Source: an uncultured Clostridia bacterium
GTDB taxonomy: Bacteria > Bacillota > Clostridia > Oscillospirales > Oscillospiraceae
Length of the DNA: 37,959 nucleotides
NCBI GenBank assembly: GCA_945873295.1
Contig: CAMCCS010000006.1
Location: forward strand, 1-37,959
Direction of reading: 5' to 3'
The position numbers and the translations under genes are program-made. The notes below the pieces were generated by a model that saw only the letters and a program-made list of their open reading frames with translations, did no database searches and was not told the DNA's origin. Below are positions 10,329 through 18,908 of this stretch, in pieces; the first letter of the stretch is position 1, and each line of letters starts with the position of its first letter.

Positions 10329-12971
10329 TTACAGCAGCTTTTGGAATTCTGCCCGGCTTTGTTCCAGACCGGCAATCAGGTCCTGGGCTTTACGGGCTTT
10401 TTCCCGCTCGGCATTCACAACCGCCTCCGGGGCACGGGAAACAAACTTCTCGTTGCTGAGCTTTCCTTCCAGGGAAGCAAGGTTCTTTCTTGCCTTTTCC
10501 AGTTCCTTATCGATCCGCTCCAACTCCTTGGCAGCGTCCACCAGCTGGCCCATGGGGATATAGAGCTTGGCATCGGAGGTGGCACAGGAGAGCATACCAT
10601 CCAGATTCTCCGGCGCATTCTCCAGCACGGTCACACTGTCCGCGTAGGCAAGGCGCTCCACAAAGTCCGCACCCTCCCGGAACACTTCCGGCTTGGCGGT
10701 CAACACATAGAGGCTTGCTTTCTTGGACGGGGGCACGTTCATCTCCGCCCGGCGGTTCCGAATGGCCCGGATGGCATTCATCACGGATTCCATGTGCGCT
10801 TCCTCTTCCCGGAAAGCCAGCTCCTGCCGGTACACAGGCCAGCTGGCGCGGATCAGCGCGGGACCGTCGTGGGGCAGGCTCTGCCAGATTTCTTCGGTGA
10901 TGAAAGGCATAAAGGGATGCAGCAGCCGCAGCACCTGATCCAGCACATACACCAGCACCTGGAGGGCGGTTTTCTTACGCTCCGGATCCTCGCTGTAAAG
11001 TCTTGCCTTCGTCAGCTCGATATACCAGTCGCAGTAGGTATCCCAGATGAAATCGTAGATCTTCTGAACGGCAATACCCAGCTCATACTTTTCCAGATTT
11101 TCTGTGGCTTCGGCAATGAGCGTGTTCAGCTTGGAGAGGACCCACTTGTCGGCAATTTCCAGCTTGTCCCTATCCGGCAGCCGGTTTTCACCGTCCTCCG
11201 GCAGGTTCATCATCACATACCGGGAGGCATTCCACAGCTTGTTGGCAAAGTTGCGCATTGCCTCGCAGCGCTCCACGTAGAATCGCATATCATTTCCGGG
11301 GGAATTTCCGGTGATCATGTTCATTCGCAGGGCATCGCAGCCATACCGATCGATCATATCCAGGGGGTCAATGCCGTTTCCAAGGGACTTGCTCATCTTC
11401 CTGCCCTTGTCATCCCGGACCAGACCGTGGATCAGTACGGTGTGGAAAGGAGTCTTCCCGGTGTGTTCACAGCCGGAGAAGATCATCCGGGCCACCCAGA
11501 AGAAGATGATGTCATAGCCCGTCACCAGCACATCCGTGGGATAGAAATAATCCAGATCCTCGGTTTTTTCCGGCCAGCCCAGGGTCTCAAAGGGCCACAG
11601 GGCGGAGGAAAACCAGGTGTCCAGCACATCGGGGTCCCGCTGAATACGGGTGCTTCCGCACTTTTCACACTTGCAGGCATCCTCCCGGGACACGGTGATG
11701 TGGCCGCAGTCGGCGCAGGTCCAGGCGGGGATCTGATGGCCCCACCAGAGCTGCCGGGAAATGCACCAGTCACGGACATTTTCCATCCAGTTGAGGTAGG
11801 TCTTGCTGAACCGCTCGGGGACAAACTTCGTCTGACCGTCCTTTACCACCCGGATGGCCTCTTCCGCCAGGGGCTTCATCTTCACGAACCACTGGTCGGA
11901 GATGATGGGCTCCACATCGTTGTGGCAGCGGTAGCAGGTGCCCACACTGTGAGAATAGTCTTCCACTCTCACCAGGTAGCCGCCCGCTTCCAAATCGGCG
12001 ACAATCTGCTTCCGGGCTTCATAACGGTCCAGGCCCTGGTACTTGCCGCCCAGAGCATTCACCCGGCCGTTGTCGTCCAGCACCCGGATAACCTCCAGGT
12101 TGTGGCGCTTGCCCACCTCAAAGTCGTTGGGGTCATGGGCAGGGGTCATTTTCACGCAGCCGGTACCGAACTCCATTTCGGCATAGTCATCCGCCACAAT
12201 GGGGATCTGCTTATTCACCAGGGGCAGGGCCACAGTCTTGCCCACAATGTCCTTGTAGCGCTCGTCGGCGGGGTTCACGCACACGCCGCTGTCGCCCAGC
12301 ATGGTCTCCGGGCGGGTGGTGGCCACGACCACTTCCCCGCTGCCGTCGGTAAGGGGATACCGGATATGCCACAGATGACCGGGCTTATCCACATATTCCA
12401 CTTCCGCGTCGGACAGAGCGGTGACGCAGTGGGGGCACCAGTTGATAATCCGGTTACCCTTGTAAATCAGCCCCTTCTCGTACAGGGAGACGAACACCTC
12501 CCGCACAGCCTTGGAGCAGCCATCGTCCATGGTAAATCTGGCCCGGTCCCAGTCGCAGGAGGCGCCCAGCTTCTTCTGCTGCTCCACAATCCGGTTGCCG
12601 TACCGGTGCTTCCAGTCCCAGACCTTTTCCAGGAACTTTTCCCGGCCCAGGTCATAGCGGGTTTTGCCCTCCTTGCGAAGCTCCTCCTCCACCTTGATCT
12701 GGGTGGCGATGCCCGCATGGTCCACACCGGGGATCCACAGGGCATTATAGCCCTGCATCCGTTTAAAACGGATCAGGGTGTCCTGCAAAGTGGCGTCCAT
12801 GGCATGGCCCATATGAAGCTGTCCTGTAACGTTGGGTGGCGGCATTACGATGGTAAAGGGCTTCTTTCCATCCTCCCGCTCCGCGTGGAAATAGCCGCCT
12901 TCTTCCCACATTTCGTAGATCCGGCTTTCCACCGCTTTGGGGTCATACACCTTCGATAATTCTCGCTGCAT
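10329..12971 (-). CDS. valS: Valyl-tRNA synthetase
   Basis: Class I synthetase charging tRNA-Val. The 880-residue protein has the HIGH-type motif [15 protein letters not shown] (HMGH at 53-56), the editing-domain stretch [17 protein letters not shown], the KMSKS motif [14 protein letters not shown], a four-Cys zinc-ribbon insert (CADCG ... CEKCG) and the C-terminal coiled-coil arm of ValRS ([29 protein letters not shown]). GGAGGGATAGAAA precedes the ATG. An upstream T-box leader gives control by uncharged tRNA-Val. Confidence 0.97.
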   Translation of the reverse strand: MQRELSKVYDPKAVESRIYEMWEEGGYFHAEREDGKKPFTIVMPPPNVTGQLHMGHAMDATLQDTLIRFKRMQGYNALWIPGVDHAGIATQIKVEEELRKEGKTRYDLGREKFLEKVWDWKHRYGNRIVEQQKKLGASCDWDRARFTMDDGCSKAVREVFVSLYEKGLIYKGNRIINWCPHCVTALSDAEVEYVDKPGHLWHIRYPLTDGSGEVVVATTRPETMLGDSGVCVNPADERYKDIVGKTVALPLVNKQIPIVADDYAEMEFGTGCVKMTPAHDPNDFEVGKRHNLEVIRVLDDNGRVNALGGKYQGLDRYEARKQIVADLEAGGYLVRVEDYSHSVGTCYRCHNDVEPIISDQWFVKMKPLAEEAIRVVKDGQTKFVPERFSKTYLNWMENVRDWCISRQLWWGHQIPAWTCADCGHITVSREDACKCEKCGSTRIQRDPDVLDTWFSSALWPFETLGWPEKTEDLDYFYPTDVLVTGYDIIFFWVARMIFSGCEHTGKTPFHTVLIHGLVRDDKGRKMSKSLGNGIDPLDMIDRYGCDALRMNMITGNSPGNDMRFYVERCEAMRNFANKLWNASRYVMMNLPEDGENRLPDRDKLEIADKWVLSKLNTLIAEATENLEKYELGIAVQKIYDFIWDTYCDWYIELTKARLYSEDPERKKTALQVLVYVLDQVLRLLHPFMPFITEEIWQSLPHDGPALIRASWPVYRQELAFREEEAHMESVMNAIRAIRNRRAEMNVPPSKKASLYVLTAKPEVFREGADFVERLAYADSVTVLENAPENLDGMLSCATSDAKLYIPMGQLVDAAKELERIDKELEKARKNLASLEGKLSNEKFVSRAPEAVVNAEREKARKAQDLIAGLEQSRAEFQKLL

Positions 12972-12984
12972 TTTCTATCCCTCC

Positions 12985-13221
12985 AAAAAGAAACGCCCTG
13001 AGCAAAATGCTCAGGGCGAAAAGATTTTCCGCGGTACCACCTGAATTCCGGGTCTCCCCGGCTCTTAAAACGCTGTAACGGGCGCAGCCGTACCGCCTTA
13101 CTGCTATTTCAGGCGATCCACTCCGGGGCGACCATCCGCACAAAAACCCATGCGCTCCCACCAAATACGCACTCTCTGTAAGGTTTCCTGGTGCGGAACC
13201 TCCCCATCCATGTGTTTTACC
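12985..13221 (-). promoter_or_regulatory. T-box leader for valS (Val specifier GUC)
   Basis: Minus-strand leader with the T-box core AGGTGGTACCGCGG (13042-13029) followed by a terminator hairpin (CGCCCTGAGCA / TGCTCAGGGCG, 13018-12994) and a T-rich tract. Stem I is compact but complete: GGGG/CCCC at the base, an internal loop holding GTC (13132-13130), then CCGCAC/GTGCGG and a distal AGAGAG ... GGTGGGA pair matching the conserved AG-bulge and GNUG loop. GTC is a valine codon, which agrees with the downstream gene. Uncharged tRNA-Val should stabilise the antiterminator. Confidence 0.92.
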
Positions 13222-13226
13222 GATTT

Positions 13227-13255
13227 ATGATACCCAAAAGGGGGCAATTTGTCAA
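13227..13255 (-). promoter_or_regulatory. Promoter of the valS T-box transcript
   Basis: Minus-strand TTGACA (13255-13250), 17-bp spacer, TATCAT (13232-13227). The predicted transcription start lies at about 13220, just ahead of T-box stem I. Confidence 0.85.
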
Positions 13256-13317
13256 GAGGTATTTCAAAAAACGGAAGAAAACCTGTGTTTGCTTCCAAGC
13301 CGGCACAGAAAGTATGC

Positions 13318-13346
13318 TTGACGGATAGGCAGTTCTGACCTATAAT
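13318..13346 (+). promoter_or_regulatory. Promoter of the GT2-tspO operon
   Basis: TTGACG (13318-13323), 17-bp spacer, TATAAT (13341-13346), about 30 bp before the glycosyltransferase start. It is back to back with the valS promoter. Confidence 0.8.
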
Positions 13347-13378
13347 AGGAACAGTCTTTAGGAAATCGGGTGAACAAT

Positions 13379-14311
13379 ATGAAGCTTTCCCTTGTGGTCC
13401 CCTGCTATAACGAAGCGGAAAATGTCATTCCCTTTCAGGAAGCTGTGATCCAGGCTTTCGATGGCTGCGGCTATGACTATGAGATTGTCTTTGTGGACGA
13501 CGGCAGCACGGACGCAACTCTGCACAATCTGAAAAAAATCTTTGCCGCCCAGGCCTGTCCTGTAAAGGTGGTCTCTTTTTCCCGGAACTTCGGAAAAGAG
13601 GCTGGACTCTATGCCGGACTCCATTACGCCTCCGGCGACTACATCAGCCTCATCGATGCCGACCTGCAGCAGCGTCCGGAGCTGGTCCGGGAAATGGCGG
13701 CGATCCTGGACGAAAAGAAAGAATATGATGTGGTTGCCGCTTACCAGGACCGGCGGGGAGAAGGAAAAGTCCTTTCTTTCTTCAAGCGGTGCTTTTATAA
13801 GATTATTAATGCGCTATCGAAGGTTTCCCTCCAGCCGGATGCCAGCGATTTCCGCACCTTTCGCCGCAGTGTCCGTGACAGCATTCTTGACCTGGCAGAA
13901 TATCATCGCTTCTCCAAGGGGATCTTTGCCTGGGTGGGCTACAGCACCTGCTTCATCCCCTACACCGCTCAGCCCAGAGCCAACGGTACAACCAAGTGGA
14001 ATTTTTGGAAGCTCTTTAACTACGCCGTAGAGGGTATCATCGGCTATTCCACCGCTCCCCTGCGGCTGGCGACCTGCCTGGGCGGAGTGACCGGAATTGC
14101 CGCTGTCATTTATCTCATTGCGGTGGTTCTTGAAAAGTTTCTAAAGGGAATTGACGTACCCGGCTACGCTACCATCATTGTACTCATCCTGCTCCTTGGA
14201 AGCGTCCAGCTTTTCTGTATCGGTATCATCGGAGAATACGTAGGCAGGACCTTTGAACAGACAAAAAACCGCCCTGTCTATATTACAAAAGAGATCCTGA
14301 GTTATGAATAG
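13379..14311 (+). CDS. GT2 glycosyltransferase, polyprenyl-phosphate (DPM1/GtrB-like) type
   Basis: Probably transfers a sugar from a nucleotide sugar to a lipid carrier at the membrane. The 310-residue protein opens with the GT-A fold (MKLSLVVPCYNEAENV, IVFVDDGSTD), has a DAD metal site (D93/D95 in IDADLQQRPELV) and ends with two membrane helices (~225-250, ~265-290) and YVGRTFEQTKNRPVYI, the layout of CsbB/YkoT/GtrB proteins. ATG 13379 has GGGTGA 5 nt upstream; an in-frame GTG at 13370 is the alternative. It appears co-transcribed with tspO. The sugar and acceptor cannot be read from sequence. Confidence 0.87.
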   Translation: MKLSLVVPCYNEAENVIPFQEAVIQAFDGCGYDYEIVFVDDGSTDATLHNLKKIFAAQACPVKVVSFSRNFGKEAGLYAGLHYASGDYISLIDADLQQRPELVREMAAILDEKKEYDVVAAYQDRRGEGKVLSFFKRCFYKIINALSKVSLQPDASDFRTFRRSVRDSILDLAEYHRFSKGIFAWVGYSTCFIPYTAQPRANGTTKWNFWKLFNYAVEGIIGYSTAPLRLATCLGGVTGIAAVIYLIAVVLEKFLKGIDVPGYATIIVLILLLGSVQLFCIGIIGEYVGRTFEQTKNRPVYITKEILSYE

Positions 14312-14318
14312 ACATGTT

Positions 14319-14352
14319 CCCTCCGCCGGAAGCATACGCTTTCGGCGGGGGG
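14319..14352 (+). promoter_or_regulatory. Hairpin sequestering the tspO Shine-Dalgarno
   Basis: A 15-bp stem (two G-T pairs) with a 4-nt loop ATAC: the left arm 14319-14333 contains CCCTCCGCCG and the right arm 14338-14352 contains CGGCGGGGGG, which is the only purine-rich ribosome site before tspO. It starts 7 nt after the glycosyltransferase stop. No U-tract follows, so translational control or coupling is more likely than termination. Confidence 0.6.
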
Positions 14353-14358
14353 ATGTTT

Positions 14359-14832
14359 ATGAAACAGAAATGGCGAACCTATCTGTTCTGGATCCTGCTT
14401 TCTGAGGCAGTAGGAATTCTCGCGGCAATACGCACCCGGGAGGGGATGGCACGGTTTGTGGAAACAGCGGTGCAGCCGTATTTCGCTCCCCCCGCCGCCC
14501 TGTTTCCTATCGTCTGGTCTCTGCTCTACGCCCTCATGGGGATCGGCGCGGCCCGGGTCTGGTTGGCAGCGCCAAGGGGTGAACGGCAAACAGGAATCAA
14601 CCTCTTTTTTGCCCAGCTGATTTTTCAGTTCTTCTGGAGTCTGCTGTTCTTTAACGCCGGAGCTTACGGACTGTCTTTCTATTGGCTGGCAGTGCTGTGG
14701 TTACTGGTTCTTCTGATGGTCCTTGCTTTTCTACAGGTTGACAGGCTTGCTGCCCTGCTTCAGATTCCCTACCTGTTCTGGGTCACCTTTGCAGGTATAT
14801 TGAATTGCGCTGTTTGGCGGCTCAATCGGTGA
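14359..14832 (+). CDS. tspO: TspO/MBR family membrane protein
   Basis: Five-helix membrane protein of the TspO/translocator family, which binds porphyrins and related ligands. From ATG 14359 the product is 157 residues, the usual family length; features include YFAPPAALFPIVWSLLYALMGIGAARVW, then the QLIFQFFWSLLFFNAGAYGLSFYWL core and the closing PYLFWVTFAGILNCAVWRLN. ATG 14353 is an alternative, but it sits on the G-run. Its ribosome site is buried in the preceding hairpin. It follows the GT2 gene by 47 bp without its own promoter. The physiological role is not evident here. Confidence 0.9.
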   Translation: MKQKWRTYLFWILLSEAVGILAAIRTREGMARFVETAVQPYFAPPAALFPIVWSLLYALMGIGAARVWLAAPRGERQTGINLFFAQLIFQFFWSLLFFNAGAYGLSFYWLAVLWLLVLLMVLAFLQVDRLAALLQIPYLFWVTFAGILNCAVWRLNR

Positions 14833-14922
14833 GCATTCCTTGAAAGAAGCCCTTGTCCAATCCCCCTTCCATACACGGGCATCCTAAGATCCCGGGGAAA
14901 AGGAAGAATTGGAAATTTAGTG

Positions 14923-14951
14923 TTGACAAATGAGAAATGCCGTGGTATAAT
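14923..14951 (+). promoter_or_regulatory. Promoter of tRNA-Leu
   Basis: Consensus TTGACA (14923-14928), 17-bp spacer, TATAAT (14946-14951), 31 bp before the tRNA. The ~90 bp between tspO and this promoter hold nothing I can identify. Confidence 0.9.
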
Positions 14952-14982
14952 TCGTAAGCGTTGAGGGAAACCGAAGCAATAT

Positions 14983-15070
14983 GGGCGAGTGGTGGAATTG
15001 GTAGACTCGCTAGATTCAGGTTCTAGTGTTCACTGCGGACGTGCGGGTTCAAGTCCCGCCTCGCCCACCA
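14983..15070 (+). tRNA. tRNA-Leu (anticodon CAG)
   Basis: An 88-nt cloverleaf including encoded CCA. The acceptor GGGCGAG pairs with CTCGCCC, the anticodon stem CTAGA/TCTAG encloses loop TTCAGGT (CAG at 15017-15019), a long variable arm marks class II, and the T-arm has GTTCAAGTC. It reads CUG codons. Confidence 0.96.
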
Positions 15071-15073
15071 GAA

Positions 15074-15109
15074 AACAACCTTTGTCTGATTGGCAAAGGT
15101 TGTTTTTTT
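15074..15109 (+). terminator. tRNA-Leu terminator
   Basis: An 11-bp stem (AACAACCTTTG / CAAAGGTTGTT) followed by a run of T, starting 3 nt after the tRNA CCA end. Confidence 0.92.
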
Positions 15110-15128
15110 ATGCCTTCCGGGCCGGGCA

Positions 15129-15157
15129 TTGACTTTCTTCCTCCGCCGTGCTATTTT
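15129..15157 (+). promoter_or_regulatory. Putative promoter of the GT4 gene
   Basis: TTGACT (15129-15134), 17-bp spacer, TATTTT (15152-15157), about 25 bp before the glycosyltransferase start and downstream of the tRNA terminator. The -10 is a weak match. Confidence 0.45.
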
Positions 15158-15181
15158 TATCATATCTCAAAGGATCGGGTG

Positions 15182-16495
15182 ATGCTTATGGACCATTTAT
15201 CCACTGTGTGCCTGCTCAATGACTCTTTTCCGCCCCTGATCGATGGGGTAGTAAATGCCGTCATGAATTATGCCGATGCCCTGCCCGCGGCCGGGTTTTC
15301 CCCCATTGTCATTACACCGGACCACCCCCAGGCAGAGGACAACCTTCTCCCCTACCCCGTAATCCGCTATCCCAGCATCGACTTCCGGGATAAAACCGGC
15401 GGTTACATGGCGGGGATTCCCTTTTCTCCGGATATTGCCCGGCAGCTGGAAGGGCGAAAGATTGCCATACTCCACAGCCATTGTCCCATCGCCTCCACCA
15501 TCCTCGCCCGGGAACTGCGGAGCATTGTGGATGCCCCCCTCGTCATGACCTATCACACAAAGTTTGATATTGATATTGCCAGCGTCGTCCATTCCCGCGC
15601 CCTTCAGGCCGGAAGTAAGCGGGCGTTGGCAGACAATATCAGTGCCTGCGACGAGGTCTGGGCCGTCAGCCGGGGCGCCGGGGAAAATCTGAAAAGTCTG
15701 GGCTATGAGGGTGACTATATTGTCATGCCCAACGGTGTAGATCTGCCCCGGGGCAGGGTTACCCATGAAGCAATCGCCTCCGCCTGCCAGGGCTTCGATC
15801 TGCCGAAAGATATTCCTGTCTACCTGTTTGTCGGCAGGATCCGCTGGTACAAAGGACTGCGGATTATCCTGGAGGGCCTTGCCCAGCACAAAGCCGCCGG
15901 AAACAACTTCCGGATGGTATTTGTCGGCGAGGGCAGCGATATGGAAGAGGTCCGGGCCTATGCAAGCGAGCTGGGAATCGGCGGACAGTGCATCTATACC
16001 GGTGCCATCCGGGACCGGGAGGCCCTGCGCGCTTGGTACTGCCGGGCGGATCTGTTCCTATTCCCCTCCACCTTTGATACCAACGGCCTTGTGGTTCGGG
16101 AGGCGGCAGCCTGCGGCCTGCCGGCAGTGCTCGTCAGGGGAAGCTGCGCCGCCGAAGATGTCACCGACGGACGCAACGGCTTCCTCATTGCGGAAAACGC
16201 CGAAAGCCTATCCTCCCTCCTTGCCCGGCTGCGCCCGGAGGAGATCCGCCAGGTGGGGCGCAATGCCCAGGCGGATCTATACCTGTCCTGGGAGGACGCG
16301 GTTAAAAACGCTGCTGCCCGATACGAGGTGGTGATCGATCGTTACCGCAGCGGCCTGTACCCTGTAAAGCACCGTCCCATGGAGCATGTTCTCCGCCAGG
16401 GCGGTGAACTGATGGAGGATTTTGCCAGACTCCACGATTCCCTCCGGTCTTTTGGGGACAAGCTCCGGGACAGACTGGACGAAAGATTTTTGTAA
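15182..16495 (+). CDS. GT4 family glycosyltransferase
   Basis: Retaining GT-B glycosyltransferase, probably acting on a membrane lipid or envelope glycan. The 437-residue protein has the N-terminal donor-free half (NDSFPPLIDGVVNAVMNYADAL, LHSHCPIASTILARE, MTYHTKFDIDI) and the C-terminal nucleotide-sugar half (PVYLFVGRIRWYKGLRIILEGL, RADLFLFPSTFDTNGLVVREAAACGLPAV with the EX7E-type region). The first half resembles diacylglycerol glucosyltransferases, but the substrate is not proven. ATG 15182 follows AAAGGA; reading further upstream would run into the tRNA. It is a single-gene unit. Confidence 0.87.
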   Translation: MLMDHLSTVCLLNDSFPPLIDGVVNAVMNYADALPAAGFSPIVITPDHPQAEDNLLPYPVIRYPSIDFRDKTGGYMAGIPFSPDIARQLEGRKIAILHSHCPIASTILARELRSIVDAPLVMTYHTKFDIDIASVVHSRALQAGSKRALADNISACDEVWAVSRGAGENLKSLGYEGDYIVMPNGVDLPRGRVTHEAIASACQGFDLPKDIPVYLFVGRIRWYKGLRIILEGLAQHKAAGNNFRMVFVGEGSDMEEVRAYASELGIGGQCIYTGAIRDREALRAWYCRADLFLFPSTFDTNGLVVREAAACGLPAVLVRGSCAAEDVTDGRNGFLIAENAESLSSLLARLRPEEIRQVGRNAQADLYLSWEDAVKNAAARYEVVIDRYRSGLYPVKHRPMEHVLRQGGELMEDFARLHDSLRSFGDKLRDRLDERFL

Positions 16496-16525
16496 AAGCC
16501 GGAAAGCCGTTATCTGAATACCCCG

Positions 16526-16568
16526 AGAAACGCCCGAAGGATTTTCAATGCTTTTTGGGCGTTTCTTT
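16526..16568 (+). terminator. Probable terminator after the GT4 gene
   Basis: A 10-bp stem AGAAACGCCC / GGGCGTTTCT with a long loop and a short T stretch, about 30 nt after the stop codon. The weak U-tract lowers confidence. Confidence 0.5.
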
Positions 16569-16658
16569 GCAAAAGTGTCAGAATTCTCCCCATTTTCCTG
16601 TGTTTTCACAGAAAGCGTAAGAAAAGCGGAATTGATCTGAAGAAGGGACCGTGTGCAA

Positions 16659-17667
16659 ATGAAAGTAGCGATTTTACAGAAAAAATCATTGGATAGACAA
16701 TTTTCCCGGAACACGGAAACCGTCATAGAAACGATGAAAGAAGCCGCAAAAAATGGAGCGGACATTCTCCTGCTCCCCGAAGCGTTTTTGACAGGATATT
16801 CATTACCCATGGATAACAAAGAAGCGCTCTCAGACAGGAATCTCTATCTCCAGAAAATTTCTGAAGCTGCAAAGAACTCCACCTTGGTGTCGTTGTGACC
16901 GCTATCACAAAAGGATGGAACAAGCCCCGGAATTCCGCGTATGTGGTGAAAACGGTACCGTGCTTATGAAATATTCTAAGGCTGCACCGCATAATGGGGC
17001 AAGGAGATTCGGCGAGAGGTTTTGGCGCAAGCGAAAGTATGAAAAATGCGGGAATACTGGATGTATTTCCCATTTTTCATACTGCACGGTTGGGGCAAAA
17101 GATCTGCCGAAGCCCGCAGCTCCCATTGTGCGGTGTTGCCCTAAAGTGCATACCTGCGATTTTGCGGATGAAGCGTGTCTGGAAAGCGGCGACGCGTTTC
17201 AGGTGTGCGACTTTCACGGTATCAAGCTGGGTATCATGATCTGTTATGACCGGGAATATCCCGAAAGCGCACGGGTACTGATGCTGAAGGGCGCGGAGAT
17301 GATTCTCGTTCCAAACGACTGCGGCGCAATGAAGCCGCGTCTTTGTGCTCTGTCAACGAGAGCCTACGAAAATATGGTAGGGATTGCCATGGCCAACCCA
17401 AATGGAGAAAATGCCGGAAATTCCTGCGCGTTCAGTCCCATCTGCTGGGACGAAAACGGCAGGTGTGTAGATAATGTTCTGCTGATGGCCGACGATGTCA
17501 CCGAAGGGTTATACTATGCCGTGTTTGATATGGACGCGATCCGCAGCTACCGGGAAGAAGAGATGATGGGAAATACTTTCCGTAAGGAAAAAGCCTATGG
17601 CTTGCTGCTGAGTGAACAAATAGAATATCCATTTATCCGCGACAACCAGTCTGATACTAATATTTAA
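16659..17667 (+). pseudogene. Carbon-nitrogen hydrolase (nitrilase family), disrupted
   Basis: Nitrilase-superfamily amidohydrolase remnant in three frames. It starts at 16659 (MKVAILQKKS; AGAAGGGACC upstream) with catalytic Glu in LLLPEAFLTGY (E41). Near 16880 one base is lost and the frame moves to GVVVTAITKGWNKPRNSAYVV; near 16946 a second net -1 shift moves it to ENGTVLMKYSK. A 162-bp palindromic element then splits the catalytic-lysine motif KYSK|VHT. Downstream, the catalytic Cys segment GIMICYDREYPESARVL and the rest (RAYENMVGIAMANPNG) are intact to 17667. Removing the element and one target duplication restores KYSKVHTCDF exactly. All three catalytic residues are still encoded, but not in one frame. 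Confidence 0.92.
16980..17141 (+). mobile_element. MITE-like palindromic element, copy 1
   Basis: A 162-bp non-coding element inside the nitrilase-family pseudogene, flanked by TAA/TAA (16977-16979 and 17142-17144; CTAA/CTAA with a 161-bp element is equally possible). Imperfect terminal inverted repeats run GGCTGCACCGCATAATGGG at the left and GGGCAACACCGCACAATGGG read inward from the right. The centre is a near-perfect hairpin (AGTATGAAAAATG ... CATTTTTCATACT around GGGAATAC ... GTATTTCCC). It encodes no transposase. The short TNA-type duplication suggests mobilisation by an IS5-like transposase elsewhere (inference). Confidence 0.85.
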
Positions 17668-17713
17668 TCATCCAAGCGTGGCGGGCACACAAGCTTTTTC
17701 TTTACGATACAGT

Positions 17714-17764
17714 AAACAGACCACATTACCGGTTTTGAGACGGATAATGTGGTCTGTTTTTATT
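17714..17764. terminator. Bidirectional terminator between the pseudogene and the polyferredoxin gene
   Basis: A perfect 15-bp stem (AAACAGACCACATTA / TAATGTGGTCTGTTT) with a 16-nt loop and T-tracts on both sides, between convergent genes. Confidence 0.88.
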
Positions 17765-17776
17765 GCGGGCATCGGA

Positions 17777-18610
17777 TCAGAATCGGATCGCGTCTTTTTT
17801 GCAGGCTGCGGCGCATTCCATACAGAGGATACATTCCGTTCCGTTTACTCGTTTCCGGCTGGGGTCCATAATATCCACATTCATGGGACAAACGCGGCTG
17901 CACGTTCCGCAGGAGACACATTTGCTTTTGTCCACCTTGACACGGAGCAAAGAGTAGTAGCTTGCGGGTTTCAAAAACACCGTTATGGGGCAAAGGTATT
18001 TACAGAACGCCCGGTTATCCCTGAGGGCAAAGGCCAGCGTAATTCCTGAAAAGTAGTACAGGGCATTTCCGGCAAGGAAACTCCAGAACATAATTCTGTC
18101 CTTGTTATGGACATTCAGGAGGAACAGTGCCGCTACGAACGCGAGGGACAGTCCAAAGGTGATATACCGCAGGAAACCCAGCTTCTTCCGTTCTTTTGGC
18201 GGCCTTTTGTAGGGCAGCAGGTCCAGAACCATTGCTGTCCAGCAGGCATAGCCGCACCAACCCCGTCCAAAGAACACAGGGCCGAAAATCTTTGCCACGG
18301 CGTAGTGAATGGTTGCTGCCTCGAATACGCCGGAGAACAGGTAATACCAGAAGCCCTCGATTTGCATGTTTTCATTGCAGATGAGGCCCAGATAGACCAG
18401 CATATACAGCCCGACCAGCAGCTGCGTTACGCGTCTTGCATGGCGGTATTTGTTTTCAAACAAAGCAAGGCCAATGGCAATGGATATGCCTATATAGCTG
18501 AAATTGAACAAATAAAACAGGTTGTCCATTGTCAGCCAAAGGGCAACGGCAATGGCCTCAAACACAAGAAACATCACAAGGGGTCCGGTGTATTTTTTAA
18601 GTATTTTCAT
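17777..18610 (-). CDS. NapH-like membrane polyferredoxin (4Fe-4S protein)
   Basis: A 277-residue membrane iron-sulfur protein likely to pass electrons across or along the membrane. Several hydrophobic helices are interrupted by two Cys pairs typical of NapH-type proteins (C119/C123 in GRGWCGYACW; C203/C207 in CKYLCP), followed by two C-terminal 4Fe-4S motifs: CVSCGTCSRVCP (231-242) and CILCMECAAACKK (260-272). No partner reductase is adjacent, so its electron donor and acceptor are unknown. It is a single-gene unit with its own promoter, whose -35 overlaps a 17-bp dyad at 18704-18720. Confidence 0.87.
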   Translation of the reverse strand: MKILKKYTGPLVMFLVFEAIAVALWLTMDNLFYLFNFSYIGISIAIGLALFENKYRHARRVTQLLVGLYMLVYLGLICNENMQIEGFWYYLFSGVFEAATIHYAVAKIFGPVFFGRGWCGYACWTAMVLDLLPYKRPPKERKKLGFLRYITFGLSLAFVAALFLLNVHNKDRIMFWSFLAGNALYYFSGITLAFALRDNRAFCKYLCPITVFLKPASYYSLLRVKVDKSKCVSCGTCSRVCPMNVDIMDPSRKRVNGTECILCMECAAACKKDAIRF

Positions 18611-18689
18611 GATTTCTCCATTTTGCGGGGCGAAAGACTGCCGTCAGATTAGCGCGTGGCAAGGAAAAACAGCAATCCGGCATAAAGTA

Positions 18690-18720
18690 ATTATATACCT
18701 TTTTACTTGAATTGCAAGTA
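18690..18720 (-). promoter_or_regulatory. Promoter with overlapping dyad operator for the polyferredoxin gene
   Basis: Minus-strand TTGCAA (18717-18712), 16-bp spacer, TATAAT (18695-18690). The -35 lies in the perfect inverted repeat TACTTG-AATTG-CAAGTA (18704-18720), positioned as a repressor operator. The regulator is not encoded nearby. Confidence 0.6.
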
Positions 18721-18801
18721 TTTTGCCTGAACCGCAAAAGCACTTTTGGGGCGGTTTTCCTGAGGGATGATACCAGAAAAGCACAAGGTTGGGAAAATTA
18801 A

Positions 18802-18862
18802 CAATGCCAATCAAGCATTGAAAAGACGTTTCATACGATCTTGCAACACTTGATTGGCATTG
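18802..18862. repeat. Inverted repeat in the 18721-18908 gap
   Basis: CAATGCCAATCAAG (18802-18815) and CTTGATTGGCATTG (18849-18862) are perfect 14-bp inverted repeats, with partial pairing continuing inward. It lies 3' of the aspartate aminotransferase gene and could end that minus-strand transcript, but no clear T-tract follows on that strand. Nothing else is recognisable in the gap. Confidence 0.6.
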
Positions 18863-18908
18863 CCGGTTTCCTTTCCCGTTAAGCCCGGCGCAGGTTGTCG
18901 AAAAAGCG

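Noticed and set aside
10323-12959. An 878-codon open frame on the plus strand opposite valS
   Set aside because: It is an antisense shadow: it mirrors valS codon for codon, has no ribosome site and resembles no family. The same applies to long antisense frames opposite ligA, pcrA, glgB, the PLP lyase and tsaD.
15026-15181. An upstream extension of the GT4 gene
   Set aside because: The extension starts inside tRNA-Leu and crosses its terminator; ATG 15182 has an acceptable ribosome site and fits the family N-terminus.
16915-17667. A 250-codon frame as an intact novel gene
   Set aside because: Its first part is nitrilase sequence entered out of context, its middle is the palindromic element and its last part is the nitrilase C-terminus; there is no proper start site.
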